A stretch of 15,506 bases of DNA from Periconia sp. R9002 (Eukaryota > Ascomycota > Dothideomycetes > Pleosporales > Periconiaceae): contig JAMAHW010000215.1 of assembly GCA_023627715.1 (NCBI GenBank), positions 1-15,506 of the forward strand, written 5' to 3'. Below are positions 1-7,728 of this stretch, piece by piece. The position numbers and the translations under genes are program-made. The notes under the pieces were generated by a model. It worked only from the letters and a program-made list of their open reading frames with translations, ran no database searches and was not told where the DNA came from. Within the stretch, counting starts at the first letter, position 1. Each line of letters opens with the position of its first letter.

Positions 1-199
1 TGCCGCGGAGCCGAACGGCATCTAGACGAACACTTTCCACTTGCCAGCATTCGAGCGAGCACGATACGCAATAGCATTGCTGTGTATCTTAGACGTAAAT
101 ACAATCATCACTTGCATGTCTTTCGTCTGTGCGCATTGAGATTACCGTCATACTGCGGCTTAGCGTGATGTGGTTGTGCGTGGATATCCACCATTATGG

Positions 200-244
200 T
201 TTTCCATGCCATGATTTTCCACGCCATGGTTTGCATGGAAATCC
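200..244. repeat. 15-bp direct repeat nested in an imperfect inverted repeat
   Basis: Two adjacent 15-bp copies (200-214, 215-229) differ at two positions, and a third arm (233-244) is nearly the reverse complement of the first copy's beginning (198-209). The outcome is a small hairpin-capable cluster of CCATG/CATGG words. Function is unknown; it may be slippage, a footprint of a small element or a protein-binding cluster. Confidence 0.6.
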
Positions 245-564
245 ATAGCTTGGAATATGCTTATCCGGTATTCGTTCCTTGTGCGTGCTCTACAGATGAT
301 GCGTCCGTGTGCAAATCAGCGCTCCATAAAGAATGATTTTCACGAGCAATAAGCGCCATCAGCGGGCGGTAGCACTGTGAACATCTCCACCATACAGCGT
401 CACTTGCATTATCAAAGTTCACGATACCACAGCTACGTGTAAGTCGAGTAATACCGTCATGTCTACTACTGTTTACTTATAAACATCTAAGATTCTGATA
501 GATATATAATCTCCAGAGCTTGCCTAGGATGTATGGCACTTTTCTAAGCCATCTTCACATTTTA

Positions 565-600
565 GCACTGTATACCGCACTCTATACCGCACTGTATCGA
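565..600. repeat. Three tandem copies of a 12-bp unit
   Basis: Copies at 565-576, 577-588 and 589-600. The first two differ at one base, and the third diverges in its last three bases. It lies immediately upstream of the gene starting at 650, so it may fall in its 5' untranslated region or proximal promoter. Confidence 0.75.
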
Positions 601-649
601 AGCACTATCCTACACAACACTATTGTGCCACCACAACACTGCCCTAATA

Positions 650-1570
650 ATGTCTTCCGATTCCACAAACAATCCTAAGCCCGAAAAGGTTCTTACGCTT
701 GAAAAGGTCCTTGAGCTTAAAGAGCTAGAAAAGCATTTCCCACTAGAACTGTACAAGAAATACGAGAAAGGCTGGGCTAGGGTCGGAAGCGATGATTGGC
801 TGAAAACGATCGAGCCTAACTATTATACACTGTGGCAAAAAGGCCAATTAGACGAAGACTGCGCCCATCGCTGGAAAAAATGGCTAGACTCCCACCGGAC
901 GGTTATAACTTTGCTAACCAGATATTTTACGAACGAGAATTTAATTGAACATATGAGGTTTAGACCGCAACTATTCAATATAGAGAAGGACTTGTGCGCT
1001 CTCTGGGCATTTCTTCCCACTACATTGTCGGGGAGTCCTTGGGATGCACAAGTGCTGCAGATCGATTACATGATGAACATAACCCTCGAACGCCGCACAC
1101 AGCTGAACGAGTTCTTGGATGCGCTTACTGGAGCATTGGAAAGGAAGAAAGGGTTTATATCCCGTTTTGATCTTTACGAGCCAGGCGACTACTACTTTGA
1201 CACGGACAAAAATTCAAAAATGCGCGAATCTCTGATAGACCAGTTTTTATTGAAAAGACTGTTCCTTACGACACCACTTCTCAATTGGCCTGCTATTTTG
1301 AAGCTGGAGCCCGAACTCGGCGATGAATTCAAGAATGCGCCTTTTCTGAAACAATACCCAAAGCCAGAAGCACGTGTCTTTTTGGGAAAGGATGGAAGGA
1401 AAGGAAGGAATGGGAGTACGAGGCTCGTTCTCAGGTGCAGGAATGATCATCTGGACAGGGCATGTGAAGTCTCAGTGCTGTGGCTTGGACTCTGCACGAA
1501 AAAGTCTTTCACTGCCGACGAGTATGAGAAATATGAACGGTGGCGCTGGATGGATTACCTACTCCCCTAA
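650..1570 (+). CDS. Unrecognised 306-aa hypothetical protein, single exon
   Basis: I do not recognise this protein. The open frame extends upstream to 623, but the first ATG in frame is at 650 (protein begins MSSDSTNNPKPEK), so I chose that start. The product is charged, probably soluble and mostly helical, with no signal peptide or membrane segment. An N-terminal Lys/Glu-rich helix (residues about 10-40) is followed by a Trp/Tyr-rich middle (KGWARVGSDDWLKTIEPNYY). The C-terminus ends KYERWRWMDYLLP. Near residues 245-265 the frame crosses a purine tract (GGAAGGAAAGGAAGG, about 1394-1408). There the read frame becomes Gly/Arg-rich while the +2 frame gives a more natural charged stretch (KEWEYEARSQVQE, 1405-1443). 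A pair of compensating indels or an assembly slip is possible. No introns are needed. It could be a lineage-specific gene or a fragment of a larger one. Confidence 0.5.
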   Translation: MSSDSTNNPKPEKVLTLEKVLELKELEKHFPLELYKKYEKGWARVGSDDWLKTIEPNYYTLWQKGQLDEDCAHRWKKWLDSHRTVITLLTRYFTNENLIEHMRFRPQLFNIEKDLCALWAFLPTTLSGSPWDAQVLQIDYMMNITLERRTQLNEFLDALTGALERKKGFISRFDLYEPGDYYFDTDKNSKMRESLIDQFLLKRLFLTTPLLNWPAILKLEPELGDEFKNAPFLKQYPKPEARVFLGKDGRKGRNGSTRLVLRCRNDHLDRACEVSVLWLGLCTKKSFTADEYEKYERWRWMDYLLP

Positions 1571-2128
1571 CGACTCATAGTGGTATATCATTATTTGAAA
1601 TTTTCCTTATATGGCGTTAGTTGGTTTCTTTTATATAAGTTTTTACATAGTTATGCATCGGCACTAGTAGTTCCTACAACAGAGATACTACCTAAGGTCT
1701 AGGTCTAGGTAGGCTGCGTAGGACTTAGAGAAAATCAGACGTTAATTCTCCTATATAAATTCCCCCTAAGATCCAAGTTTACAGCGTAGTTTTTCTACTA
1801 ATAGAATCTATCAAAGTGTCTTCTTCGTCGCAATTGATTGGTGAAATCAGTCACGGTATCAACACTGGTTTGAAATCTCATGGTAACGTCCTTGGCTAGG
1901 GACGTGCTCACAGATAACTATTGATCACGTGATTGAGACTTAGGGGTTAGTGTTCCAGTTCAACATCACCATCCAGCTTCCGCCGTCCAACTTCCGCAAC
2001 TTCTGCCTTCCACTAACCATCACCAGATTGACAATACCTCAGTGACCAGCGACCCAGCGTGGGTGGTCATTGACGCCATGAAGACCCCGCTGGGTTGCTG
2101 TATTGCTCATCGAATTGAGCAGTCGAAC

Positions 2129-2137
2129 ATATAAAAG
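2129..2137 (+). promoter_or_regulatory. TATA-like box ATATAAAAG
   Basis: The sequence ATATAAAAG is a good match to a TATA element and is followed by a CT-rich segment, as is common around fungal transcription starts. It lies 632 bp upstream of the OrsD-type start codon, which would imply a long leader or an intron in it. Transcription itself cannot be judged from sequence. Confidence 0.35.
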
Positions 2138-2173
2138 CATGGGCTGCTTTCCACCCCATTCTCCCCCAGGTCA

Positions 2174-2245
2174 CACTGCTATCGAGACCTCCACCCACTG
2201 CCAACAGCTCACTGCCATCGAGACCTCCGTCCACTACCAACAGCC
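2174..2245. repeat. 36-bp tandem direct repeat, two copies plus a partial third
   Basis: Copies at 2174-2209 and 2210-2245 share the core ATCGAGACCTCC followed by CCACTRCCAACAG and differ at only a few positions. A partial third copy (CCACTACCAG) follows. The repeat explains the short open frames on both strands here. Confidence 0.8.
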
Positions 2246-2445
2246 CACTACCAGCGGCAAACAAACCATCAAACGGACCAACGAGCTCGAACAAACGATC
2301 AAACAACTAAACTAAGTAACGTATTCTGCTACTAATAGAAAATAGACTATAGACTACAGTAACTAACTAACTCTCTAATTACTTACCTATTCTGCTACAC
2401 TAATAAATAATTATTACACTGCGCAGTTATTCTAATAAATCGCAG

Positions 2446-2541
2446 AACCCCCCTTTGCTATTTCTATGCCCCGTGCACGCTAACCGCACCCCCTTTTGCT
2501 ATTAGCTGCGCCCATGCTTGTCTTCCTACCACCCCCTTTAA
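2446..2541. repeat. Dispersed CCCCCTTTTGCTATT-type motif, three occurrences
   Basis: Closely related words occur near 2448-2462 (CCCCCCTTTGCTATT), 2489-2502 (CCCCCTTTTGCTAT) and 2531-2540 (ACCCCCTTTA) in a pyrimidine-rich stretch. They resemble the subterminal repeats or promoter tracts of a fungal mobile element, but that reading is inference. Confidence 0.45.
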
Positions 2542-2768
2542 TAATTCTATTTCTTCCTATTTCTCTCGTTTATTGTGATTAACACTCATTAGTATAGCAA
2601 TAGTTGTATTAAATGTCAATCGCTTTTTCTTTATTCCTTTGCCATTGAATTGCGAGCACGCCTTTCTCTACACTCATTTTTTTAACCAAATCGTTAACCC
2701 TCGTTTCCTACCCTTATTTCTCAACATTTTCGAGACTCTTTGCCAATTTTGAAACTAAACCAATTGCT

Positions 2769-4614
2769 ATGCCTCCATCCTTACTCCAGAAAGCCACTCG
2801 TTTCGAAGATCTCGTCGTATACGTACGCCATCCCTCGCACTCGTTTCTCGCATGCAAGACCTGCAAGCTGGCAGTGCCGCTCGCCACGACCCCCGCCCAC
2901 TTCAGCGCCTCCAGGAGCCATAACTATCGCGTGAACGACGTGAAGCAGCTTATGGATGCATGGGTCGAGCTACGCCTCCATTCCCACCCCGTATCTCTTG
3001 TCAATTTCACCGACCTAGCCGCGTGGCCGTATCCAACCCGCCCACCTTACCCGCCACCTCTCCCGTTTCTGCCTGTACACCTTGGCCTGCACTGTACATT
3101 TCGCGATCCCATAACCGGCGCTAGATGCACTACCATCAAGCGAAAACATAGACAAATTGCTGAGCATTGTGCTGCACAGCACCAATGGGTAAATCCTGTC
3201 TCGCGAGGGTATCGCCCTACTAATACAGACATACATGAGCGACCATGGGAGGTCGACGTGCCCTGGCATTGGAGCGGAGCTATTTCGAGTGGAAGTGGAG
3301 GAGCAGCAGGCCCAATCTACTAGGCAAACCCAACCTAATGTGGTTGGAGGCAAGACCTGGGCGCAGTTGGAGGCAGAGCTTGACACGCTGCATACCGCCA
3401 GCAACACGCGGCAGACGATAGCTACACCTAATACTTCAGCCCGATACCCCATACACATGAGTGCTTGGCTAGAGAAGACTGGCTGGCCAGTGTACTTAGA
3501 GGGACAGGATTTGCGTGCTGTTGCGCGTCTGCTCGATCCACCGACAGCTGCTGAGCCTGGTTTAAAGGCTCGAGTAGAAGCTTTTGACGAATTGATCCAT
3601 CAAGCCCGGCAATCCATCCTAAATCAAGAAGTAAACGTCTTCGCCCTTCACCAAGTGAATAGTTTTATACCTCACCGGTCTTTCCGAAAACCCCTTCACA
3701 CTAAGCTCCTTGAATCCACCTACAAGCGCTACCAGAGAACCTGGCATCGACTGCTTGCTTATGTGTATCGTCTTGCCATCTCGCGACAGGGCCCCGATCT
3801 TGACTATATATTAACTGCTGCACAACAACTGGCTTTGCAACAAATTTCTACTGCCGTGCCACCGAAACGGCTACAGGATCCTAGTAGAAAGGAAAATGTG
3901 CCGTCGCCGCCATCGCCTCTTCCAACCAGCTCCTTTTCCTATATTTCGTCGCATACTCATCCAGAAGAAAGAGAGCCCTTGAGCCCGAATCGTCCATCTG
4001 AGTCCGCGTTTTACCAGTTGGAACCATCGTTCCCCTCGAGCTATTCTACTAGTCAAGATATAGAATTATACAATCGGCGTTCAGCCGTTGCAGGGGAGAG
4101 CTTCCACAGCCGCCCCCGTTCCAAAACCACTGCTGCTGCCGTCACTTCTAATGTAGAATGGCGAGACTTATGCCTCCAGCTTTGTATCGCGTTGCTCGAT
4201 CACAAGCTGAGAAATAAAGTAACGGATAGTATTCTTGTTGGATTCTTAGTTGCGAATAGCATCAATCGAGAACGGACTGGGTTTGAGGAAGCAGCAACGG
4301 CGACCTCCTCTTTATCCGCGCTCGTAAAGCTGGCTCAGCTGCTTGTCGTGCAGTATGCGCTAAGTAGAAGCAAAGCAGATCCATCTATTTACGCAGCCGA
4401 TCTCGTTAAAGAGCTGCAAAATCAATTTATGACTTACGGCAGCAGCTCTCCCATGAACCTCATTTTAAATCTACGAGCGTATGGCATTGCCATACGCGAT
4501 AATACCACCCCAGCGGGCGAAGCGTTGTGGTGTGCCTTTGCTAATCGTTGTATCTGTTTCTTGGTGCGGTTTGTACTGGAGAGCGCGAGCCTTTATTCAT
4601 ATCGCAGCTTATAG
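2769..4614 (+). pseudogene. OrsD/DUF3505-family gene, frameshifted and 3'-truncated relic
   Basis: Two overlapping frames encode one protein. The first (2769-3323) carries two zinc-finger-like clusters: C29-x2-C32-x11-H44-x6-H51 and C109-x10-C120-x12-H133-x4-H138. The region between them is proline-rich, as in the fungal OrsD domain (DUF3505, PF12013). The second frame (from the sequence AELFRVEVEEQQAQ, about 3271) runs to the stop at 4612-4614. It contains stretches I associate with this family: GWPVYLEGQDLRAVARLLDP, FRKPLHTKLLESTYKRYQRTW and LRAYGIAIRDNTT. The switch needs a one-base frame change at about 3262-3275 with no plausible intron. After about 4530 the family resemblance stops, and the usual long C-terminal part is missing. 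Some relatives belong to large, dispersed, often subtelomeric multicopy genes with helicase-like C-termini; that link is from general knowledge and was not tested. The protein's function is unknown. I am confident of the family, and fairly confident that it is broken. Confidence 0.75.
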
Positions 4615-4715
4615 CTGATAAAGCACTGGCGGAAGTCTTTCCAGAGATAGGAAATGCGCAAATCTCCCTGGGTGGATCTTATCAGTGGTTGGCACCCTCA
4701 TGGATTCGTAAGTAA
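4545..4715 (+). other. Protein-like open stretch just after the OrsD-type stop
   Basis: A third frame overlapping the end of the OrsD-type relic is open from 4545 to the TAA at 4713-4715. It encodes a balanced sequence including LIADKALAEVFPEIGNAQIS and SYQWLAPSWIRK. It has no ATG of its own at the beginning. It may be a displaced piece of the same element's 3' coding region, brought in by a deletion, or a chance open frame. A GTAAGT word at 4708 and a TTTTGCAG at about 4726-4733 look like splice sites, but the implied intron would be only 26 nt, which is too short. I do not recognise the product. Confidence 0.25.
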
Positions 4716-5130
4716 ACCGCATCAATTTTGCAGACGCATTTGGGCAGATATGCTTGAGTGAGGTAGCGATGCAACGTTCACAAAGTACATGCATATTGCA
4801 TATTTATCACTTGGGGTTTCAACCTGCTCGTCCCTCAAACCCCTACTCTCAAATATTACATGTATGTGCGATAGGAGGTTTAGAGGAAATGTGGTAATGA
4901 TTTTGATCGCCAGGGATTGATTAGGGTTGTTTTTATTGGGTATGGTGTCACCCGAAAAACACAAAAGGAAACGTCAGTCAGAGACGCAACTTTGTCACAT
5001 ACCACGCTTGGAAATTAGCAGATGTTGAATGGAGTTATAACTAAATGACAGGGTATGTTGCAGAAAGCAAATGAATAAAGAGAAAAAGAGGGGAAAAGAG
5101 AAGGATACAGTCTAAGTTCGAAGACCTTTA
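4716..5130. other. Intergenic, no gene seen
   Basis: AT-rich DNA between the OrsD-type relic and the convergent F-box-like gene. A short imperfect inverted pair (GGGTATGGTGTCAC near 4938 against GTCACATACCACGC near 4994) and a purine-rich run (about 5060-5105) are the only notable patterns. This stretch should contain the 3' end of the F-box-like transcript. Confidence 0.5.
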
Positions 5131-6152
5131 TCATCTGAGCCCAGATGCTGGACCCCAACTGGCCTTCCATTCTTTCTCCTCGATCATGCCGCTAGTCCAG
5201 GCATACACCCCGGGGCTTAAGTCCGCATAGTCCGCCCTCTGCCATCCGAGGTTCGTATCCCCTAGTGCAGTGCGCCTCAATTTTATCTGAAGTTGCGCAA
5301 GCCTCCCTGACATCTTTCCCGACATCACTTGGTCTATGGGAACACACCAACCTGCGTTCCGGGCCAGATCATTCGCGGTAGCTTCATCGGGGACACATAT
5401 TTTGGCTAAGACGATCTCTCCACCAGCAGAATTGGTCTCGACGTAACGCATGTATTTCAGGAAGTCTAGGCATGCGCGCACGGCTAGGATACGATCAGGA
5501 ACATTCAATTGTTCCAACCAGCTGTTGTTTGTGTCGTGATTTTTGTGGATCGACGCCGCCAGTTGCTTCTCAATTTCCTCTACGACAGGCAGTTTTGCAT
5601 CTGTGGGAATTTCCGTCCATAACCTGATAAAATCACCAAGCATTTCTACAATTGCATTTTGAGGGGGAAACTCGTTGAGAGCGACCGATGGAGTGAGCGA
5701 ACACTGGGATGACATTGTCACAATGAAGTGGGGGGGCTGTGGACCCTGTGGTGGTTCCCCCATGACCACTTTTGCTGCTTCTCGGAACTTCTTATTGATC
5801 GCGTAAAGGTAGTATGGGAATTGACCGCCCAAGATTACAATCATCCATTCATGATCTGGATTTTCTTTCTTCCGGGGCTCGATAGCAAAAGAGTGCTGCC
5901 AACCACACTCCTTTAGAATCTGCTGGAGTATTTCGTTCGGCGCGGTGTTGATGTTTGCACGATCCTCAACACTTAGACCTATGCAATCCTTTAGTCAGCA
6001 TATAAACTATCTCTGGCATTCTACTTACATTCAAGCACCTCGTTCACCACTTCGCCGACCTCAATTTCTTTCTGCAAAAGCTCGACATTTTCTCCTTCTT
6101 TACCATTTCCCTTCTCCTTGTCTACCGTTTTCGTTTGGGAACCACTGTTCAT
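5131..6152 (-). CDS. F-box-like protein, 323 aa, one intron
   Basis: Exons 6152-6029 and 5978-5131, with a 50-nt intron (6028-5979). The donor is GTAAGT, the branch site TGCTGAC lies 20 nt before the acceptor, and the acceptor is ATAG. Splicing joins Glu41 to a Cys codon and keeps the frame, giving 972 nt. The longest uninterrupted frame starts only at Met87 of this protein and would miss the diagnostic part. The N-terminal 40 residues are Lys/Glu-rich. Residues 52-63 (NTAPNEILQQIL) match the first F-box helix, and AINKKFREAA (about 101-110) resembles the segment at the end of many fungal F-box-like domains. F-box proteins usually link a substrate to Skp1-Cullin ubiquitin ligases. The remaining 210 residues are helical and unrecognised, so no substrate can be named. 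The gene model is firm; the F-box call is moderate because the spacing is long. Confidence 0.7.
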
Positions 6153-6160
6153 TGTTGTAT

Positions 6161-6422
6161 ATGTGTTCCGGCGGTTGGAATAAACTCAATGTTCAGGAAA
6201 TCCCTCTCAACGCCGTTCTTTCCTTTGAAGGTGAAGGCTGAATAAAAAGTCTATGCGGACGGCTTTATCGGACCGCCAACCGGCAAATGGGACCTGAAGC
6301 AGTCACCAGTGCCTTTCTTACGCGCTTTACTCATAAAGATTCGTCGTGAGGGTGAAGGTGTGGAGAACGCACCTGGGCAAGCTTTTAAGTGGTATGAGAT
6401 TGGAAGAGGCGGACTTCAAGAG
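6161..6422 (+). other. Possible small divergent gene or fragment
   Basis: Nine bases from the start codon of the F-box-like gene, on the opposite strand, an ATG at 6161 opens a 26-codon frame (ending VLSFEGEG, stop 6239-6241). A second frame follows directly (6246-6422) and reads very much like protein: YADGFIGPPTGKWDL, then IKIRREGEGVENAPGQAFKW, then EIGRGGLQE and a stop. Joining them needs a frame change, because the only GT-AG pair between them would be 19 nt, too short for an intron. It could be a broken small gene, a gene whose first exon I have not found, or chance. The product is not recognised. Confidence 0.3.
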
Positions 6423-6622
6423 TGATGCGCAGACAACGGAATAAGACGAGGTTCCATTAGGCAGAGAAGGAGGTCATATAGAGCATTGATGCTATTTGAT
6501 TGAAGGGTCTTGTCAAAGACGGTAGTCTCATTACCATCAGCACGACGGAATACATATTCAGTTTTGTCACAACGTGGTGCGACCTCGTCACGGGTTCCGG
6601 TTGGATTGGAACGACTGTCCAT
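6416..6622 (-). CDS. Tentative small minus-strand coding stretch, 68 aa from Met
   Basis: The frame encodes a hydrophilic, natural-looking sequence (MDSRSNPTGTRDEVAPRCDK, then EYVFRRADGNETTVFDKTLQ, then NALYDLLLCLMEPRLIPL). The frame stays open upstream to a stop at 6740-6742, next to a CCTGTAG that could act as a 3' splice site, so this may be the last exon of a gene with unseen upstream exons between about 6740 and 7000. The longer frame over 6457-7002 is Cys/Phe-rich and less convincing in its second half. No family is recognised. Confidence 0.25.
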   Translation of the reverse strand: MDSRSNPTGTRDEVAPRCDKTEYVFRRADGNETTVFDKTLQSNSINALYDLLLCLMEPRLIPLSAHHS

Positions 6623-7084
6623 TGTATAGACCCCACCAGCACATGCATGTAGCAAATACAATATATTTTCATGGGGCGAAGGAACTGATCCAGGAACCCA
6701 TGTAGAAAATGACAAACGTAATACACATTTACAACCAAGCTACAGGGGAAAAAGAACGTGGTAAAGGCCCAAAGTAAGGGCCGGCACGCCAGTACTAGGC
6801 TCGCATACGCCCTACAGGAAGGGTATGGCATACGAGTGAGCTTATTATTACCCACAATCGAACCTTGCCCTGATTCACGCCTCGCTGAACTAGTGTCAAC
6901 AATGCAGCTAGTAGAAAACTGAAATTCGGAGGGAAACGCAGCCATGTTGCGAAAAAATAGCCAACACACTTGTCGCGATATGCCTTTGGCAATAACACAC
7001 ATTCGATATGCTCTCAGTACGAACTGAGGATTCTCTCTCCGCTATATCGAGCTTTGACCAGTTGATCGTTAGAACAATCGTTAC
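6623..7084. other. Intergenic, no firm gene
   Basis: This lies between the tentative small exon and the 3' end of the dehydratase gene. Minus-strand frames in it (for example 6457-7002) begin with a plausible sequence (MAAFPSEFQFSTSC) and include a GTAATA word that could be a donor. I could not build a gene model supported by both splice sites and frame. Confidence 0.35.
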
Positions 7085-7698
7085 CTAATTCGTAGAGACT
7101 GTTGAAGGCCCGCATTTCTTAGTGTCCATCTGGTCTATGTCGCCCAACTCTTTGGCCTTTTCATCGCAATATTTTGACATGGTAATGTCCTTGGTTGAAA
7201 GGCCGGGAGGTCGATGTGTTGTCCAGCGTACAGTTAGAGAATTATAATCCTACAGAGTGTGAGTGTCATCCTAAGTTAGACTGTATATAACGTACAGTGG
7301 TCATGGTAGCGTGGTGATTCATGGCCTCACTTTCATTACCGATCATTGCGTGGAAGTCCTTGCGCTGTAAGTCCAAGCCCAGCTGGATAGTAGATACTTA
7401 CAAGGACATGCCGATAAGAACTGAAGTAGAACGTCTTTTCCAGTTGTTTCTCGTACTTCAATACCCAATTGTTTTGAGTTAACCGACGCACTTCCGTAGC
7501 CACCTTCTGTACGTCTTCTCCCTCGCAAACCTGGGCCTGCATCGAGGTATAACGCGTGCCTCTCGTTTTATTGACTCTGTTAGGAAATCTGAAAAGCGTA
7601 GTTTGGAAAGGGGTGAGAAAGCGGTGAGTAGTGTTGGTTATCATACTGATAAGTCGCTGTGACGGAATGAAATAAGATAGCGGGGAGAGTCTTGGCAT
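7085..7698 (-). CDS. Pterin-4a-carbinolamine dehydratase, 174 aa, three exons
   Basis: This enzyme dehydrates 4a-hydroxytetrahydrobiopterin (EC 4.2.1.96), recycling the pterin cofactor of aromatic amino acid hydroxylases. Exons are 7698-7402, 7358-7296 and 7249-7085. The introns are 43 nt (GTAAGT to GCAAG) and 46 nt (GTACGT to CTGTAG, with a CTAAC branch site). The spliced frame is 525 nt. The family signature is clear: WVLKYEKQLEKTFYFSSY (78-95) corresponds to the conserved beta-strand region, MNHHATMTTDYNSLTV carries His114-His115, and RWTTHRPPGLSTKDI carries His132. The His spacing (18) equals that of mammalian PCBD1 (His61/62/79), so the active site looks intact. Unspliced, the frame ends after 120 codons without these histidines. 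About 50 N-terminal residues precede the domain. They are basic, Ser/Thr-rich and free of acidic residues, suggesting mitochondrial import, though this is a prediction by eye. Its start lies about 30 bp downstream of the stop of the large gene on the same strand. Confidence 0.9.
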
Positions 7699-7728
7699 TG
7701 ATTCGTAAGCGCTTCAAGAGCTAGCCAA

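Larger units (their letters stand above)
1..649. other. Upstream non-coding region with short tandem and inverted repeats
   Basis: I see no convincing gene here. The stretch holds a 10-bp palindrome TGGATATCCA (181-190), two adjacent 15-bp units of the form TTTTCCAYGCCATGR (200-214 and 215-229), and an imperfect inverted repeat (198-209 against 233-244, 11 of 12 pairs). A 12-bp unit close to GCACTSTATACC is repeated three times in tandem (565-600), ending about 50 bp before the start codon of the next gene. It probably contains the promoter and 5' untranslated region of that gene, but no clear TATA box sits at a usual distance. Confidence 0.5.
1571..2768. other. Non-coding stretch between the 650-1570 gene and the OrsD-type relic
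   Basis: There is no supportable gene. The first part (1571-1800) is AT-rich, with GTCTAG/TCTAGG repeats near 1695-1712. From about 1920 the composition shifts: an E-box-like palindrome ATCACGTGAT (1924-1933), inverted repeats ACCCAGCG/CGCTGGGT (2052-2059 and 2088-2095) and TGACCA/TGGTCA (2043-2048 and 2064-2069), a TATA-like box (2129-2137), a 36-bp tandem duplication, and then a pyrimidine-rich zone. The word CTACTAATAGAA occurs twice (about 1795 and 2331). The short open frames over 2067-2315 are low-complexity products of the tandem repeat and I do not call them genes. The stretch plausibly contains the promoter and long leader of the downstream OrsD-type gene. Confidence 0.5.

Noticed and set aside
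2067..2315. Open frames on both strands over the 36-bp repeat
   Set aside because: Their length and composition follow from the tandem duplication; no start context or domain supports them.
4919..4928. TTAGGG word suggesting telomeric repeat
   Set aside because: Only a single copy is present; no tandem array, so there is no evidence of a telomere or interstitial telomeric repeat.
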